Positions 1-6,752 of a DNA stretch of 9,271 nucleotides are shown piece after piece. The notes under the pieces are model-generated. The model was not told the origin of the DNA and made no database searches. It saw nothing but the letters and a program-made list of their open reading frames with translations. The translations under genes were made by a program, and so were the position numbers. The DNA is taken from NCBI GenBank assembly GCA_000434635.1, contig HF988080.1, forward strand, positions 1 through 9,271, read 5' to 3'. How positions within the stretch are numbered: the first letter of the stretch is position 1; every line of letters begins with the position of its first letter. The stretch comes from Firmicutes bacterium CAG:110. Lineage in GTDB: Bacteria; Bacillota; Clostridia; Oscillospirales; Oscillospiraceae.

Positions 1-228
1 TTTTGCATAACCTTTGCCTTGATAGTCTGGAACAGTTGCAATGTTCTTGATTTCAAGCACATCATTTCCTTCATCGGTAACGATGCACTCGCATTTAATC
101 CCATTATCATCAAGCACATACATTTTGCCTTTATCAAGGTATCGGTCTATCATATTTTCCTGCTCATCTGCCAATAACAGCAAATCAAGATATTGTTTTT
201 TATCTTCTTTGACTTCAATAATTCTCAT
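1..228 (-). CDS. GNAT-family N-acetyltransferase, N-terminal part (runs off window)
   Basis: This is a partial gene: 76 codons from an ATG at 228 to the window edge, with no stop. The protein starts MRIIEVKEDKKQYLDLLLLA and reaches the acetyl-CoA pyrophosphate-binding motif A near residues 63-76 (IATVPDYQGKGYAK, matching the family Q/R-x-x-G-x-G/A pattern). By family knowledge it transfers an acetyl group from acetyl-CoA to an amine; the substrate cannot be told. The ATG has only a weak GTGGTG upstream. An in-frame TTG at 249 has a better site (AAGGA, 259-263, 9-base spacer) and would add seven residues; an in-frame TAA at 262-264 bars anything longer. Base composition is much more AT-rich than in all later genes, which suggests different ancestry. 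The family call is fairly safe; the start is uncertain. Confidence 0.85.
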   Translation of the reverse strand, partial: MRIIEVKEDKKQYLDLLLLADEQENMIDRYLDKGKMYVLDDNGIKCECIVTDEGNDVLEIKNIATVPDYQGKGYAK

Positions 229-329
229 CAATCGCACCACTAAATTCAAAGTTTCTGTTCCTTACAAATTCCGATTTGCCAGCCTGCTGAAACCACGAAA
301 CGGATAGCGCAGAGATGGGTCAAGTCCCC
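229..329. other. Intergenic spacer with base-composition change
   Basis: About 100 bases lie between the P-type ATPase stop and the acetyltransferase start. The right half is GC-rich like the ATPase and the left half AT-rich like the acetyltransferase. I see no convincing promoter, terminator hairpin with a T-run, or repeat here. Confidence 0.5.
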
Positions 330-2699
330 TCACGCCGTTTCCCTGCGGAAGACGCGGCGGAAAATCTTTTCGCCCCAGTCGAACAGGCGCTGTATGGCGA
401 AAAACACCGTGGGGGTCATGAGCAGCAGCGTCAGCATCAGAAGGTTCGTCTGAACCGTGCCGGAACGCAGCTCGAACAGCTCCCCAAGGCAGGTGAACAC
501 CACGACCAGACACACCAGCATCCCGCCCCACACGATTCTGCGGAACGCCCCGAAAGGCTTACACACTTGAAACAGCACCATCATACCCACCACCGCGAGG
601 ATACCCGCGCACACCGTGGCGATGGACGCCGCCGGGAGGTCAAAAACCACCATAAACGCCTGACACACCAGCACGGCAAACACGTTGGTCAGCCCGCCGG
701 GGAACGCCCGGCGCAGAACGCCCCGGAGGAAATGCCCGGTCACCCGGTCGTAGTTCGGCTCCATGGCGAGGAAGAACGAGGGAATGCCGATGGTCAGCGC
801 GGAGATCACGGTCAGGTGCATGGGCTGCAAGGGGTACGGCCAGTCCGTGAACAGGGAGATCACCGACAGGAACAGGGAGAAAATATTCTTCACGAGAAAC
901 AGCGTCGCCGCCCTCTGAATATTGTTGATGACCCGCCGCCCCTCCGCGACGATGCCGGGCATGGCGGCAAAATCGTTGTTCAGCAGCACGAGACTGCCCA
1001 GCTGGCTGGCAGCCTGTGCGCCGGAACTGAAGGCAATGGAGCAGTCCGCCTGCTTCATGGCAAGCAGATCGTTGACGCCGTCGCCGGTCATGGCCACGGT
1101 GTGCCCCTGCTTTTGCAGCGCCGCCACCAGACGGCGCTTTTTCTCCGGCGTCACCCGGCCGAAAACCGTGTTTTCCGACACCGCATGGGAAAAATCCTCG
1201 TCGGCTTCCAGCGCGGAGGTGTCAATATATCGGTCTGCACCGGGAATGCCCGCCCGGGCGGCGATCAGGCTGGCGGTGTGGGGATTGTCGCCGGATATGA
1301 CCTTCACGGTCACGCCCTGACGGTCAAAATAGCCGAAGGTCTCGGCCGCCTGCTCCCGGATGCGGCCGCTGAGCAGGATCAGCGCAAGGGGCGCTACCAG
1401 CGCCGGGTCCAATGCGCCGGGGACGGGGTCGCCGTCATACCGGGCGGCCAGTAGCACGCGGCAGCCCTGCTCCGCCCAGCCGTCCACGGTGTCCCGGTAT
1501 TCCTCGTACCGCTGCGCCAGAATGAATTCCGGCGCGCCCACCAGAAACGCACCCTGCCCCGCGAACACCGCCCCGCTCCACTTGGTCTCTGGAGAGAAGG
1601 GGATGCGCTTTTCGCAGACCCAGTCGGTTTCGCCGTCAAACAGCTCGTGAATGGCCTTGCCCGTGGCGTTGTCCGGCTCTGACGTGCCGTACATGGCGGT
1701 GAGGACGGCTTCCAGATATTCAGGATTCCCGTCCATCAGGGGAACGACATTCTCCACTTCCATATCCGGCTCGGTGATGGTGCCGGTTTTGTCCACGCAC
1801 AGCACATCCACCCGCGCCAGGGTCTCGATGCAGTTCATGTCCTGCACCAGCACCTTTTTCCGGCTCAGCTTCACCGCCGACGCCGCCATGGCGATGGAGG
1901 TCAGCAGATACAGCCCCTCGGGGATCATCCCCACCAGCGCCGCGACGGTGCCCTCCACGCTGCTTTCCAGTCCCAGTTTCAGGACGCAGAACTCCTGATA
2001 GAACAGGATAATGCCCACCGGCACCAGCGCGATGCCCACGAAAAGGATCAGCCTGTCCAGAGAGCGCATCATTTCCGACTTTTTCGCGCCGGGGTTTTTC
2101 TGGGCTTCCCGGGAAAGCTGGGCGGCAAAGGAATCCCCGCCCACGGCGGTAAACTGCACCCGCCCACGGCCGGAGAGAATGGCCGAGCCGGACTTGACTT
2201 CATCTCCGGGGGTTTTCGTCACCGCGTCGGCTTCGCCGGTGAGCAGCGACTCGTCCACCCACATTTCCCCGCTGCGTAAGATGCCGTCGGCGGGGAGGGT
2301 GTCGCCGGAGGCGAACTCGGCGATATCGTCTTGGACAATGGCTTCCGGAGAAATCTCCTGCCGCGCACCGCTGCGGATGACGGTTACGGGACGCTCCGCC
2401 ACCAGCGTCAGCCGTTCCACCGCCCGCTTGGCGCGGATTTCCTGGATGATGCCGATGACGGTGTTGATCACCGCTACCACCAGAAAGCCCATGTTCAGGA
2501 TGCTGGAGCCACCGATGACGAGCATCACGGCCAGAATTACAAAAATCAGGTTAAAAAAGGTGAAGCAGTGGGTCAGAACGATTTCTTTTTCGCTTTTACC
2601 GGAATAGACCGGCTTCCCCGCAGGGGTGCGCGACCGAACCTGTTCGTCAGTCAGCCCCAGCGTAGGGTCAATTTCTGGTATTAAATCTCTTTCTTCCAT
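330..2699 (-). CDS. P-type cation-transporting ATPase, CtpE-like
   Basis: This 789-residue integral membrane pump couples ATP hydrolysis to cation movement. In order it shows an N-terminal membrane pair (about 45-90); an actuator domain with the TGE loop (154-156); a membrane pair with the PEGL motif (260-263) of Ca-type pumps; the phosphorylation motif DKTGT with catalytic Asp303; an ATP-binding domain with a KWSGA motif near 373; the hinge TGDGVND (538-544); and a C-terminal set of membrane helices (about 599-770). The run MIPEGLYLLTSIAMA and the overall length resemble the CtpE group, of which mycobacterial CtpE is reported as a calcium transporter, so Ca2+ is the best guess but not shown. 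The ATG at 2699 was chosen because AGGAGG sits 8 bases upstream; a longer in-frame start at 2762 would overlap the preceding gene. It lies 16 bases after thiN, so it is probably cotranscribed. Confidence 0.93.
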   Translation of the reverse strand: MEERDLIPEIDPTLGLTDEQVRSRTPAGKPVYSGKSEKEIVLTHCFTFFNLIFVILAVMLVIGGSSILNMGFLVVAVINTVIGIIQEIRAKRAVERLTLVAERPVTVIRSGARQEISPEAIVQDDIAEFASGDTLPADGILRSGEMWVDESLLTGEADAVTKTPGDEVKSGSAILSGRGRVQFTAVGGDSFAAQLSREAQKNPGAKKSEMMRSLDRLILFVGIALVPVGIILFYQEFCVLKLGLESSVEGTVAALVGMIPEGLYLLTSIAMAASAVKLSRKKVLVQDMNCIETLARVDVLCVDKTGTITEPDMEVENVVPLMDGNPEYLEAVLTAMYGTSEPDNATGKAIHELFDGETDWVCEKRIPFSPETKWSGAVFAGQGAFLVGAPEFILAQRYEEYRDTVDGWAEQGCRVLLAARYDGDPVPGALDPALVAPLALILLSGRIREQAAETFGYFDRQGVTVKVISGDNPHTASLIAARAGIPGADRYIDTSALEADEDFSHAVSENTVFGRVTPEKKRRLVAALQKQGHTVAMTGDGVNDLLAMKQADCSIAFSSGAQAASQLGSLVLLNNDFAAMPGIVAEGRRVINNIQRAATLFLVKNIFSLFLSVISLFTDWPYPLQPMHLTVISALTIGIPSFFLAMEPNYDRVTGHFLRGVLRRAFPGGLTNVFAVLVCQAFMVVFDLPAASIATVCAGILAVVGMMVLFQVCKPFGAFRRIVWGGMLVCLVVVFTCLGELFELRSGTVQTNLLMLTLLLMTPTVFFAIQRLFDWGEKIFRRVFRRETA

Positions 2700-2715
2700 G
2701 GAGCGTGCCTCCTGC

Positions 2716-3351
2716 TTATTTGGCCGGTTCGGGGAAACCGGCGGCCTTGTCCCAGACGACAAGCAAGCTGCCGTCCTTCACCGAAATGTGCGCCGGTTCG
2801 CCGGTAAAATGGTTGCTGACGCCCAGAGGAAAACCGCTGGTAAGTACGCCGTCTTCCAGAGCGTAATACAGCCCCCGCTCTGTCACGCCCCGGGCATCCG
2901 CGCCCATGCAGAAGACGGACAGGTTTCCGCGCAGTCCCGCCGGGAAGGCAATGCTGCCGTTCTTTACCACGGTGACGATCGACCGGTTGCCTACGAGATA
3001 GCCCACGGCGCCCCGGTCGGCGAGAAATTGCAGTGTCTGGAAATTGGCCACGGTGTGGTCAAGCCGGGGGCCGTCCAGACTTCCGTAAAGCACGAACTCC
3101 CGATACCCCAGCTCCAGCCCCCAGCGGACGGCAAGCATAGCGTCGGTATCGTCCTTTTCCACCGGGAACACTTCAGCGCCCGGCGGGGTAAAGCCCAGAG
3201 AGTCAAAGTCGCCGATGATCTCATTCGGTTCAATTCCCAGCTTCCGGGTATGCTTTAAGCCGCCGTCGGCGGCGAGGATGTAGTCGTCTTTTTCCAGCGG
3301 CCGCGCCAGCGCGTCAAACTCCGCAGCGCAGAAAATCACACAGCAGCCCAT
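2716..3351 (-). CDS. thiN: Thiamine pyrophosphokinase
   Basis: This 211-residue cytoplasmic enzyme should convert thiamine and ATP to thiamine diphosphate and AMP, the last salvage step. Length is typical of the family. Recognisable motifs are ADGG (28-31), GDFDS (47-51, acidic metal/ATP site), EKDDTD (65-70), G-x-R-x-D-H-T-x-A-N (94-103), and near the C-terminus SNHFTGEPAHISV (179-191), which forms the thiamine-binding domain edge. The ATG at 3351 has AGGAGG about 8 bases upstream. The open frame extends further back to 3525, but that extension is low-complexity and would run into the ABC ATPase gene. The next gene, the P-type ATPase, follows after 16 bases. No thiamine riboswitch is visible upstream. 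Confidence 0.93.
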   Translation of the reverse strand: MGCCVIFCAAEFDALARPLEKDDYILAADGGLKHTRKLGIEPNEIIGDFDSLGFTPPGAEVFPVEKDDTDAMLAVRWGLELGYREFVLYGSLDGPRLDHTVANFQTLQFLADRGAVGYLVGNRSIVTVVKNGSIAFPAGLRGNLSVFCMGADARGVTERGLYYALEDGVLTSGFPLGVSNHFTGEPAHISVKDGSLLVVWDKAAGFPEPAK

Positions 3352-3373
3352 GGTCTTCCCTCCTGTTTTTCCT

Positions 3374-3389
3374 ATTTTACCACATTTTA
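3374..3389 (-). promoter_or_regulatory. Possible thiN promoter -10 region
   Basis: Two TAAAAT hexamers (minus strand, 3384-3389 and 3374-3379) lie in an AT-rich stretch just upstream of thiN. No good -35 hexamer sits at 16-18 bases from either one, so this is a weak guess. The gene could instead be read through from the ABC operon. Confidence 0.25.
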
Positions 3390-3450
3390 CTCCAAAGAAA
3401 AGGGGCGGGGCTGTAAACAGTTCTTTAATTTTGCGGTGTTGCCGTAACGA

Positions 3451-3479
3451 AACGGCGTGCCCTTTGCGGTCACGCCGTT
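3451..3479 (-). other. Stem-loop after the ABC operon
   Basis: A perfect 9-base-pair inverted repeat (AACGGCGTG / CACGCCGTT) with an 11-base loop begins 5 bases after the stop of the ABC ATPase gene. It sits where a terminator would be expected, but no run of T follows in either direction. It may be a processing or 3'-end-stabilising hairpin that allows partial read-through into thiN. Confidence 0.5.
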
Positions 3480-3484
3480 CGTGT

Positions 3485-4282
3485 TCATGATTCCGCGCTG
3501 AACAGAATGCGGTCATTGCTGACACCCTGCTCGTGGAATACCTTCAATAGCTGCTCCGTGGTCATGTTCTCCCGCTCTGCGCCCGCCAGCTCCAGCACGA
3601 TCCGGCCGTTGTTCATCATAATGGTGCGGTTGCCCAGAGACAGCGCCGAGGGGATGTTGTGGGTGATCATCAGACAGGTGATGTGGTTCTCCGCCACAAT
3701 CTTTTTTGTCAGAGCCAGTACCTTCTCCGCCGTGGCAGGGTCAAGGGCGGCAGTGTGTTCGTCCAGAAGCAGCAGCTTGGGCGTTACCAGCGTTGCCATC
3801 AGCAGCGTCAGCGCCTGACGCTGGCCGCCGGACAGCAGACCCACCGGGTGATCCATCCGGTCTTCCAGCCCCAGCTCCAGCTGCGCCAGCTTTTCCCGGA
3901 ATCCGGCGCGGTCCTTCGCCGTGACCACGGAGAAGGGCGACCGTTTTTCCGACGCCCGCAGATAGGCCAGCGCCAGATTTTCCTCGATGGTCATGCTGGG
4001 CGCAGTGCCTTTCAGGGGGTCCTGAAAGAGCCGGCCGATAAATTTGCTGCGCTTGTAATCCGGAAGACTGGTGATATTCTGCCCGTCCAAACGGATGGTT
4101 CCCTCGTCCACCACGAACGAACCGGCGATCGCGCCGAACAGGGTGGATTTGCCCGCGCCGTTGGAGCCGAGAATGGTGACAAAATCGCCGCTGCCTAAGT
4201 GCAGGTCAACGCCGTTCAGGGCTTTTTTCTCGTTGACGGTGCCAGGGTTGAAGGTTTTGGAAATGCGGCTGATCTGTAACAT
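3485..4282 (-). CDS. ABC importer ATP-binding subunit (TrpZ-like)
   Basis: This 265-residue cytoplasmic ATPase energises the importer whose permease and binding protein are encoded just upstream. It has Walker A GSNGAGKST (39-47), Q-loop Gln87, signature LSGGQRQ (150-156), Walker B LLLLDE (170-175), D-loop AALD (178-181) and H-loop His208. The ATG at 4282 shares its A with the TGA stop of the permease gene (TGATG), and AGGAGG lies about 8 bases before it inside the permease end, so translation of the two is coupled. The order binding protein, permease, ATPase with a tryptophan-type T-box upstream matches the TrpXYZ systems described in Firmicutes. Amino-acid specificity rests on the T-box, not on this protein. 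Confidence 0.93.
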   Translation of the reverse strand: MLQISRISKTFNPGTVNEKKALNGVDLHLGSGDFVTILGSNGAGKSTLFGAIAGSFVVDEGTIRLDGQNITSLPDYKRSKFIGRLFQDPLKGTAPSMTIEENLALAYLRASEKRSPFSVVTAKDRAGFREKLAQLELGLEDRMDHPVGLLSGGQRQALTLLMATLVTPKLLLLDEHTAALDPATAEKVLALTKKIVAENHITCLMITHNIPSALSLGNRTIMMNNGRIVLELAGAERENMTTEQLLKVFHEQGVSNDRILFSAES

Positions 4283-5169
4283 CAGGCTTTCCCTCCTTTG
4301 GTTGCGGGACGGACTGCGGACTTAATGGCCGGCAGGCCGATGGCCAGTGCCACAATGACGGCGGAGATCAGCTTCAGGCATTCGCTGGGCAGGTCGAGCC
4401 GCAGGGCAATGGCGATGATGAAGCGGTAGAGAATGGAGCCGAGGATCGCCCACAGCGCCTTCATCCATGTCTTGCCTCTGGGCATCAGGGTCTCGCCGAT
4501 GATCAGGGAAGCAAGGCCGATGATGACCATGCCGGTGCCGAGGTTGATGTCGGCGGTCTTCTGGTACTGCGCCAGCACCGCGCCGCTGAGGGCGGTCATG
4601 GCGTTGGACAGGCACAGTCCCACGGTGACGGTAAAGGCGGTGTTAATAGAGGATGCCCGCACCATGTCCGGGTTATCCCCGGTAGCGCGGATGGAAAGCC
4701 CCAGCCGGGTTTTCAGGAACAGCGTCAGCAATATCCCGACGGCGACAGTCAGCACCGCCGCGGGGATCAGTTTGTAGAAGCTTCCAAGGTAGGGCTTCAC
4801 CAGAGAGAACATCGTATCGGCCTTCACCATATTGACGTTGGAGGAAAAGCCCATCACCGCCAGATTCACGGTATACAGCCCGGTATTGGTGATGATACCG
4901 GCGAGAATAGAGGGGATCTTCAGCTTCGTCTGCAAAAAGGCCGTGATGAACCCGGCGCAGGCGCCCGCGGCCATGGCGGCGGGAAGCGCCAGCAGAGGGT
5001 GCCCCGCCACGGCGATGGTAGCGGACACGGCACAGCCCAGAGTGAACGCGCCGTCGGTGGTCATATCGGCGATATTCAGTATCCGGAAGCTGAGAAACAG
5101 CGCCAAAGCGACCAATGCGTAAATACAGCCCAGCTCCAGCGCACTCATGATAACGGCGGTTGAGATCAT
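4282..5169 (-). CDS. ABC importer permease subunit (TrpY-like, BPD_transp_2 type)
   Basis: This 295-residue polytopic membrane protein is almost wholly hydrophobic, with roughly eight membrane segments. It belongs to the branched-chain-amino-acid/ribose-type permease fold. The cytoplasmic coupling segment is seen at 161-176, with the typical RATGDN start and an A-x-x-x-x-N end (RATGDNPDMVRASSIN), which should dock onto the ATPase. The start at 5169 is supported by AGGAGG with a short spacer. It follows the binding-protein gene after 77 bases that contain a strong stem-loop, and overlaps the ATPase gene by one base. It probably works as a homodimer with two ATPase subunits. Confidence 0.92.
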   Translation of the reverse strand: MISTAVIMSALELGCIYALVALALFLSFRILNIADMTTDGAFTLGCAVSATIAVAGHPLLALPAAMAAGACAGFITAFLQTKLKIPSILAGIITNTGLYTVNLAVMGFSSNVNMVKADTMFSLVKPYLGSFYKLIPAAVLTVAVGILLTLFLKTRLGLSIRATGDNPDMVRASSINTAFTVTVGLCLSNAMTALSGAVLAQYQKTADINLGTGMVIIGLASLIIGETLMPRGKTWMKALWAILGSILYRFIIAIALRLDLPSECLKLISAVIVALAIGLPAIKSAVRPATKGGKA

Positions 5170-5198
5170 GGTTGACCCCTCCTTCTAACAGCATGGTT

Positions 5199-5219
5199 GG
5201 GAGGGGCGCTGCCCCTCCC
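5199..5219 (-). other. Intercistronic stem-loop between binding-protein and permease genes
   Basis: A perfect 9-base-pair GC-rich stem (GGGAGGGGC / GCCCCTCCC) with a 3-base loop lies in the gap between the binding-protein stop and the permease start. No T-run follows, so it is not a classic terminator. Such hairpins behind binding-protein genes commonly protect the upstream mRNA and so let the binding protein be made in excess; that role here is inference. Confidence 0.65.
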
Positions 5220-5246
5220 GATTGTGTGTGGTTTTTCTTTGCCAGT

Positions 5247-6293
5247 TTATTCGCCGGTCTTGACCTCTACCACGGTGTTGGCCATGGAAGCGAAGGCGCT
5301 GTAGTCAATGCCCAGGGTGGCGGCGGTTTCGGTGTTGACGGTGATGATGCCGCCGTCCATCACGTGGAATTCGGGAACCGCGCCGCCCAGCAGGATGTCC
5401 ATAGCCATGTCGGCGGTGTAGGTGCCCAGCTCGGTGTAGTTGACGCCGCAGGTGGCGAAGGCTCCGGCGGCCACGAAGGAATCCGCGCCGGTGTAGTGGG
5501 GGATGCCGGCCTCGTTCAGGGTCTCGGCGACGGTGACTTCGGCGGCCATGACCACGTTATCGGTGGGGGTGAAGACCGCGTCCACACGGCCGACCATGGA
5601 GGCGGCCGCTTCTACGATTTCACCGCTGGTGTTGCCGGTCTTTTCCACAAAGTCGATCTGCTTTTCCTGAAGGTAAGCCTTGGCTTCCGCGATGGGGGTG
5701 GTGGAGTTGGCTTCGGAGTTGGAGTACAGCAGGCCGACGGTCTTGATGTCGGGGTTGGCGGCCAGCATCATGTCCAGAATGAAGGCGGTATTCAGCGCGT
5801 CGGAGGTGCCGGTGACGTTGTCCAGTCCGGTGAGACCGGCGGCTTCGGGGTCGGAAATGGCGGCGTACACAATGGGAATGTCGGTGCCGTCGGCAGCGGT
5901 GACCATGCACACGGCGGCGAGCGTTGCGATGGGGATAATCAGGTCAACGCCGTCGCCTACCACCTGTGCGCCGATCTGGTTCAGCACGGTGGCGTCGTTC
6001 TGGCCGTTGAACTCCTGAATGTTGACCTTGACGCCCTTTTCCTCGGCCAGCGTCTGGAGCTGGGCGACGATGGCGGTGCGGATCTCATCCATAGAAGCGT
6101 GATCCAGCTGCTGGACAATGGCGACGTTGAATTCCTGTACTGCGGGGGTGGTATCGGCAGAGGTTTCAGCAGTTGCCGCGGAAGTGGGGGCAGCAGTGGG
6201 GGCGGCGGTTTCGGCAGTGCCGGAAGCCTTGCATCCGGCAAACATGGTAAGCATCATCATAACGGACAGAACCAGAGAAATAACCTTTTTCAT
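5247..6293 (-). CDS. ABC importer substrate-binding lipoprotein (TrpX-like)
   Basis: This 348-residue extracytoplasmic lipoprotein captures the substrate for the downstream permease and ATPase. Residues 1-20 form a signal peptide (MKK charged start, hydrophobic core) ending in the lipobox FAGC, with Cys21 as the lipid-anchored residue. An Ala/Thr/Pro/Ser-rich linker (about 22-52) follows, then a two-lobed periplasmic-binding-type domain from about 55 (NVAIVQQLDHASMDEI) to the end, like the ABC_sub_bind family (PF04392). The ATG at 6293 has AAGGAG 9 bases upstream. An in-frame ATG at 6383 also has a good site and would put 30 residues ahead of the signal peptide. Expression should be controlled by the tryptophan T-box immediately upstream. 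Tryptophan as ligand is inferred from that element. Confidence 0.92.
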   Translation of the reverse strand: MKKVISLVLSVMMMLTMFAGCKASGTAETAAPTAAPTSAATAETSADTTPAVQEFNVAIVQQLDHASMDEIRTAIVAQLQTLAEEKGVKVNIQEFNGQNDATVLNQIGAQVVGDGVDLIIPIATLAAVCMVTAADGTDIPIVYAAISDPEAAGLTGLDNVTGTSDALNTAFILDMMLAANPDIKTVGLLYSNSEANSTTPIAEAKAYLQEKQIDFVEKTGNTSGEIVEAAASMVGRVDAVFTPTDNVVMAAEVTVAETLNEAGIPHYTGADSFVAAGAFATCGVNYTELGTYTADMAMDILLGGAVPEFHVMDGGIITVNTETAATLGIDYSAFASMANTVVEVKTGE

Positions 6294-6380
6294 AATAAAA
6301 TACTCCTTTTTGAAATTGAAATGATTGTTGGATGGGTTTGCGGGTTCCTGCTGGGGTCGCCATCGTCTGCCGGGAGCGTA

Positions 6381-6398
6381 CATAGGTATTTCTCCTTT
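6381..6398 (-). promoter_or_regulatory. Second ribosome-binding site and in-frame ATG upstream of the binding protein
   Basis: AAAGGAG (about 6391-6398) followed 8 bases later by ATG (6381-6383) lies just after the T-box terminator. The frame runs without a stop into the binding-protein gene, adding 30 mostly polar residues before the normal signal peptide. It may be a true alternative start, a decoy, or a remnant leader peptide. The downstream start gives a normal lipoprotein and is preferred. Confidence 0.4.
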
Positions 6399-6409
6399 CT
6401 GAAAGCAAT

Positions 6410-6443
6410 AAAAAAGTCCCTGTTCCCCTAAGGGAACAAGGAC
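6410..6443 (-). terminator. T-box-controlled intrinsic terminator
   Basis: The 12-base-pair stem GTCCTTGTTCCC / GGGAACAGGGAC (one G-U pair) with loop TTAG is followed directly by six Ts (6410-6415). The left arm shares CCTTGTT with the antiterminator helix, so the two structures exclude each other, as in transcriptional T-box switches. Confidence 0.95.
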
Positions 6444-6685
6444 AGAAAGAACAATTTCTGCGGTACCACCTTGTTTGCCGGAAATCCGACCGCTCTGCAC
6501 GGCGCCAACACGCCGTCTGCCCGTTAACGCTGGCAATGCGTCAGAAGATACTCTGGTTACCCATTTCCCTCTGCCCTCAGCGGCCCATTTGCTGCCCCGC
6601 TTTTCGCTCTGCTCTCAGCTATGCAGAACTCTCTGTGGATGCGCCTTGCAGCTTTACTTCCGCTTCGTTGGTTTCAATTTATGTT
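6410..6685 (-). ncRNA. T-box riboswitch leader, tRNA-Trp type
   Basis: This class I T-box should let the ABC importer be transcribed when uncharged tRNA-Trp accumulates. Stem I (6579-6664): lower stem AGCGG/CCGCT; a 7x7 specifier loop AAGTAAA facing AAATGGG, with the AGTA loop-E motif and codon TGG at 6585-6587 followed by a purine; middle stem GCTGC/GCAGC; AG-bulge AGAGAG (6629-6634); and a terminal hairpin TCTGC/GCAGA. Stem II (6542-6573) carries an S-turn (GAA facing AGTA) and a GTAA tetraloop. The IIA/B pseudoknot (6518-6541) interleaves ACGC/GCGT with TGCC/GGCA. Stem III is 6499-6516 (ACGGCG/CGCCGT). The antiterminator (6435-6475) has AACAAGG/CCTTGTT flanking the bulge TGGTACC and a GCAGAAA/TTTCTGT hairpin. 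The terminator is 6410-6443. An AUG reading (Met) one base earlier fits the loop layout less well. Confidence 0.96.
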
Positions 6686-6691
6686 ATGCCA

Positions 6692-6720
6692 TTTATACAT
6701 CATTTGTGTACGTTTGTCAA
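6692..6720 (-). promoter_or_regulatory. Promoter of the T-box/ABC importer operon
   Basis: A perfect -35 hexamer TTGACA (6715-6720), a 17-base spacer and -10 TATAAA (6692-6697) form a near-consensus housekeeping promoter. Transcription should start near 6685, about 20 bases before Stem I. It lies about 33 bases past the lexA stop, so any lexA read-through would also pass through the T-box switch. Confidence 0.9.
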
Positions 6721-6752
6721 GAACTTTTTTTCGTGTGGCGCGGACTTTTTTC

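Noticed and set aside
315..1454. Long plus-strand open frame opposite the P-type ATPase
   Set aside because: The 379-residue product is His/Gln/Arg/Gly-rich with no family motif and no ribosome site, and it lies fully opposite a gene with every P-type ATPase motif. It is an artefact of GC-rich codon use.
2700..2762. Extended N-terminus of the P-type ATPase
   Set aside because: The added 21 residues overlap the thiN end, and the internal ATG at 2699 has an ideal AGGAGG site.
3352..3525. Extended N-terminus of ThiN
   Set aside because: The added 58 residues lie in intergenic DNA and overlap the ABC ATPase gene; the ATG at 3351 has a strong ribosome site and gives the normal family length.
5160..6431. 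Long plus-strand open frame opposite the binding-protein gene
   Set aside because: The product is a Gly/Val/His-rich, low-complexity sequence complementary to a clear lipoprotein gene and its leader. It has no ribosome site or recognisable domain.
6561..6563. Second TGG in AAATGGG as the T-box specifier
   Set aside because: This TGG closes the GTAA tetraloop of Stem II by pairing with CCA and sits beside the Stem II S-turn. The TGG at 6585-6587 is the one in the Stem I specifier loop.
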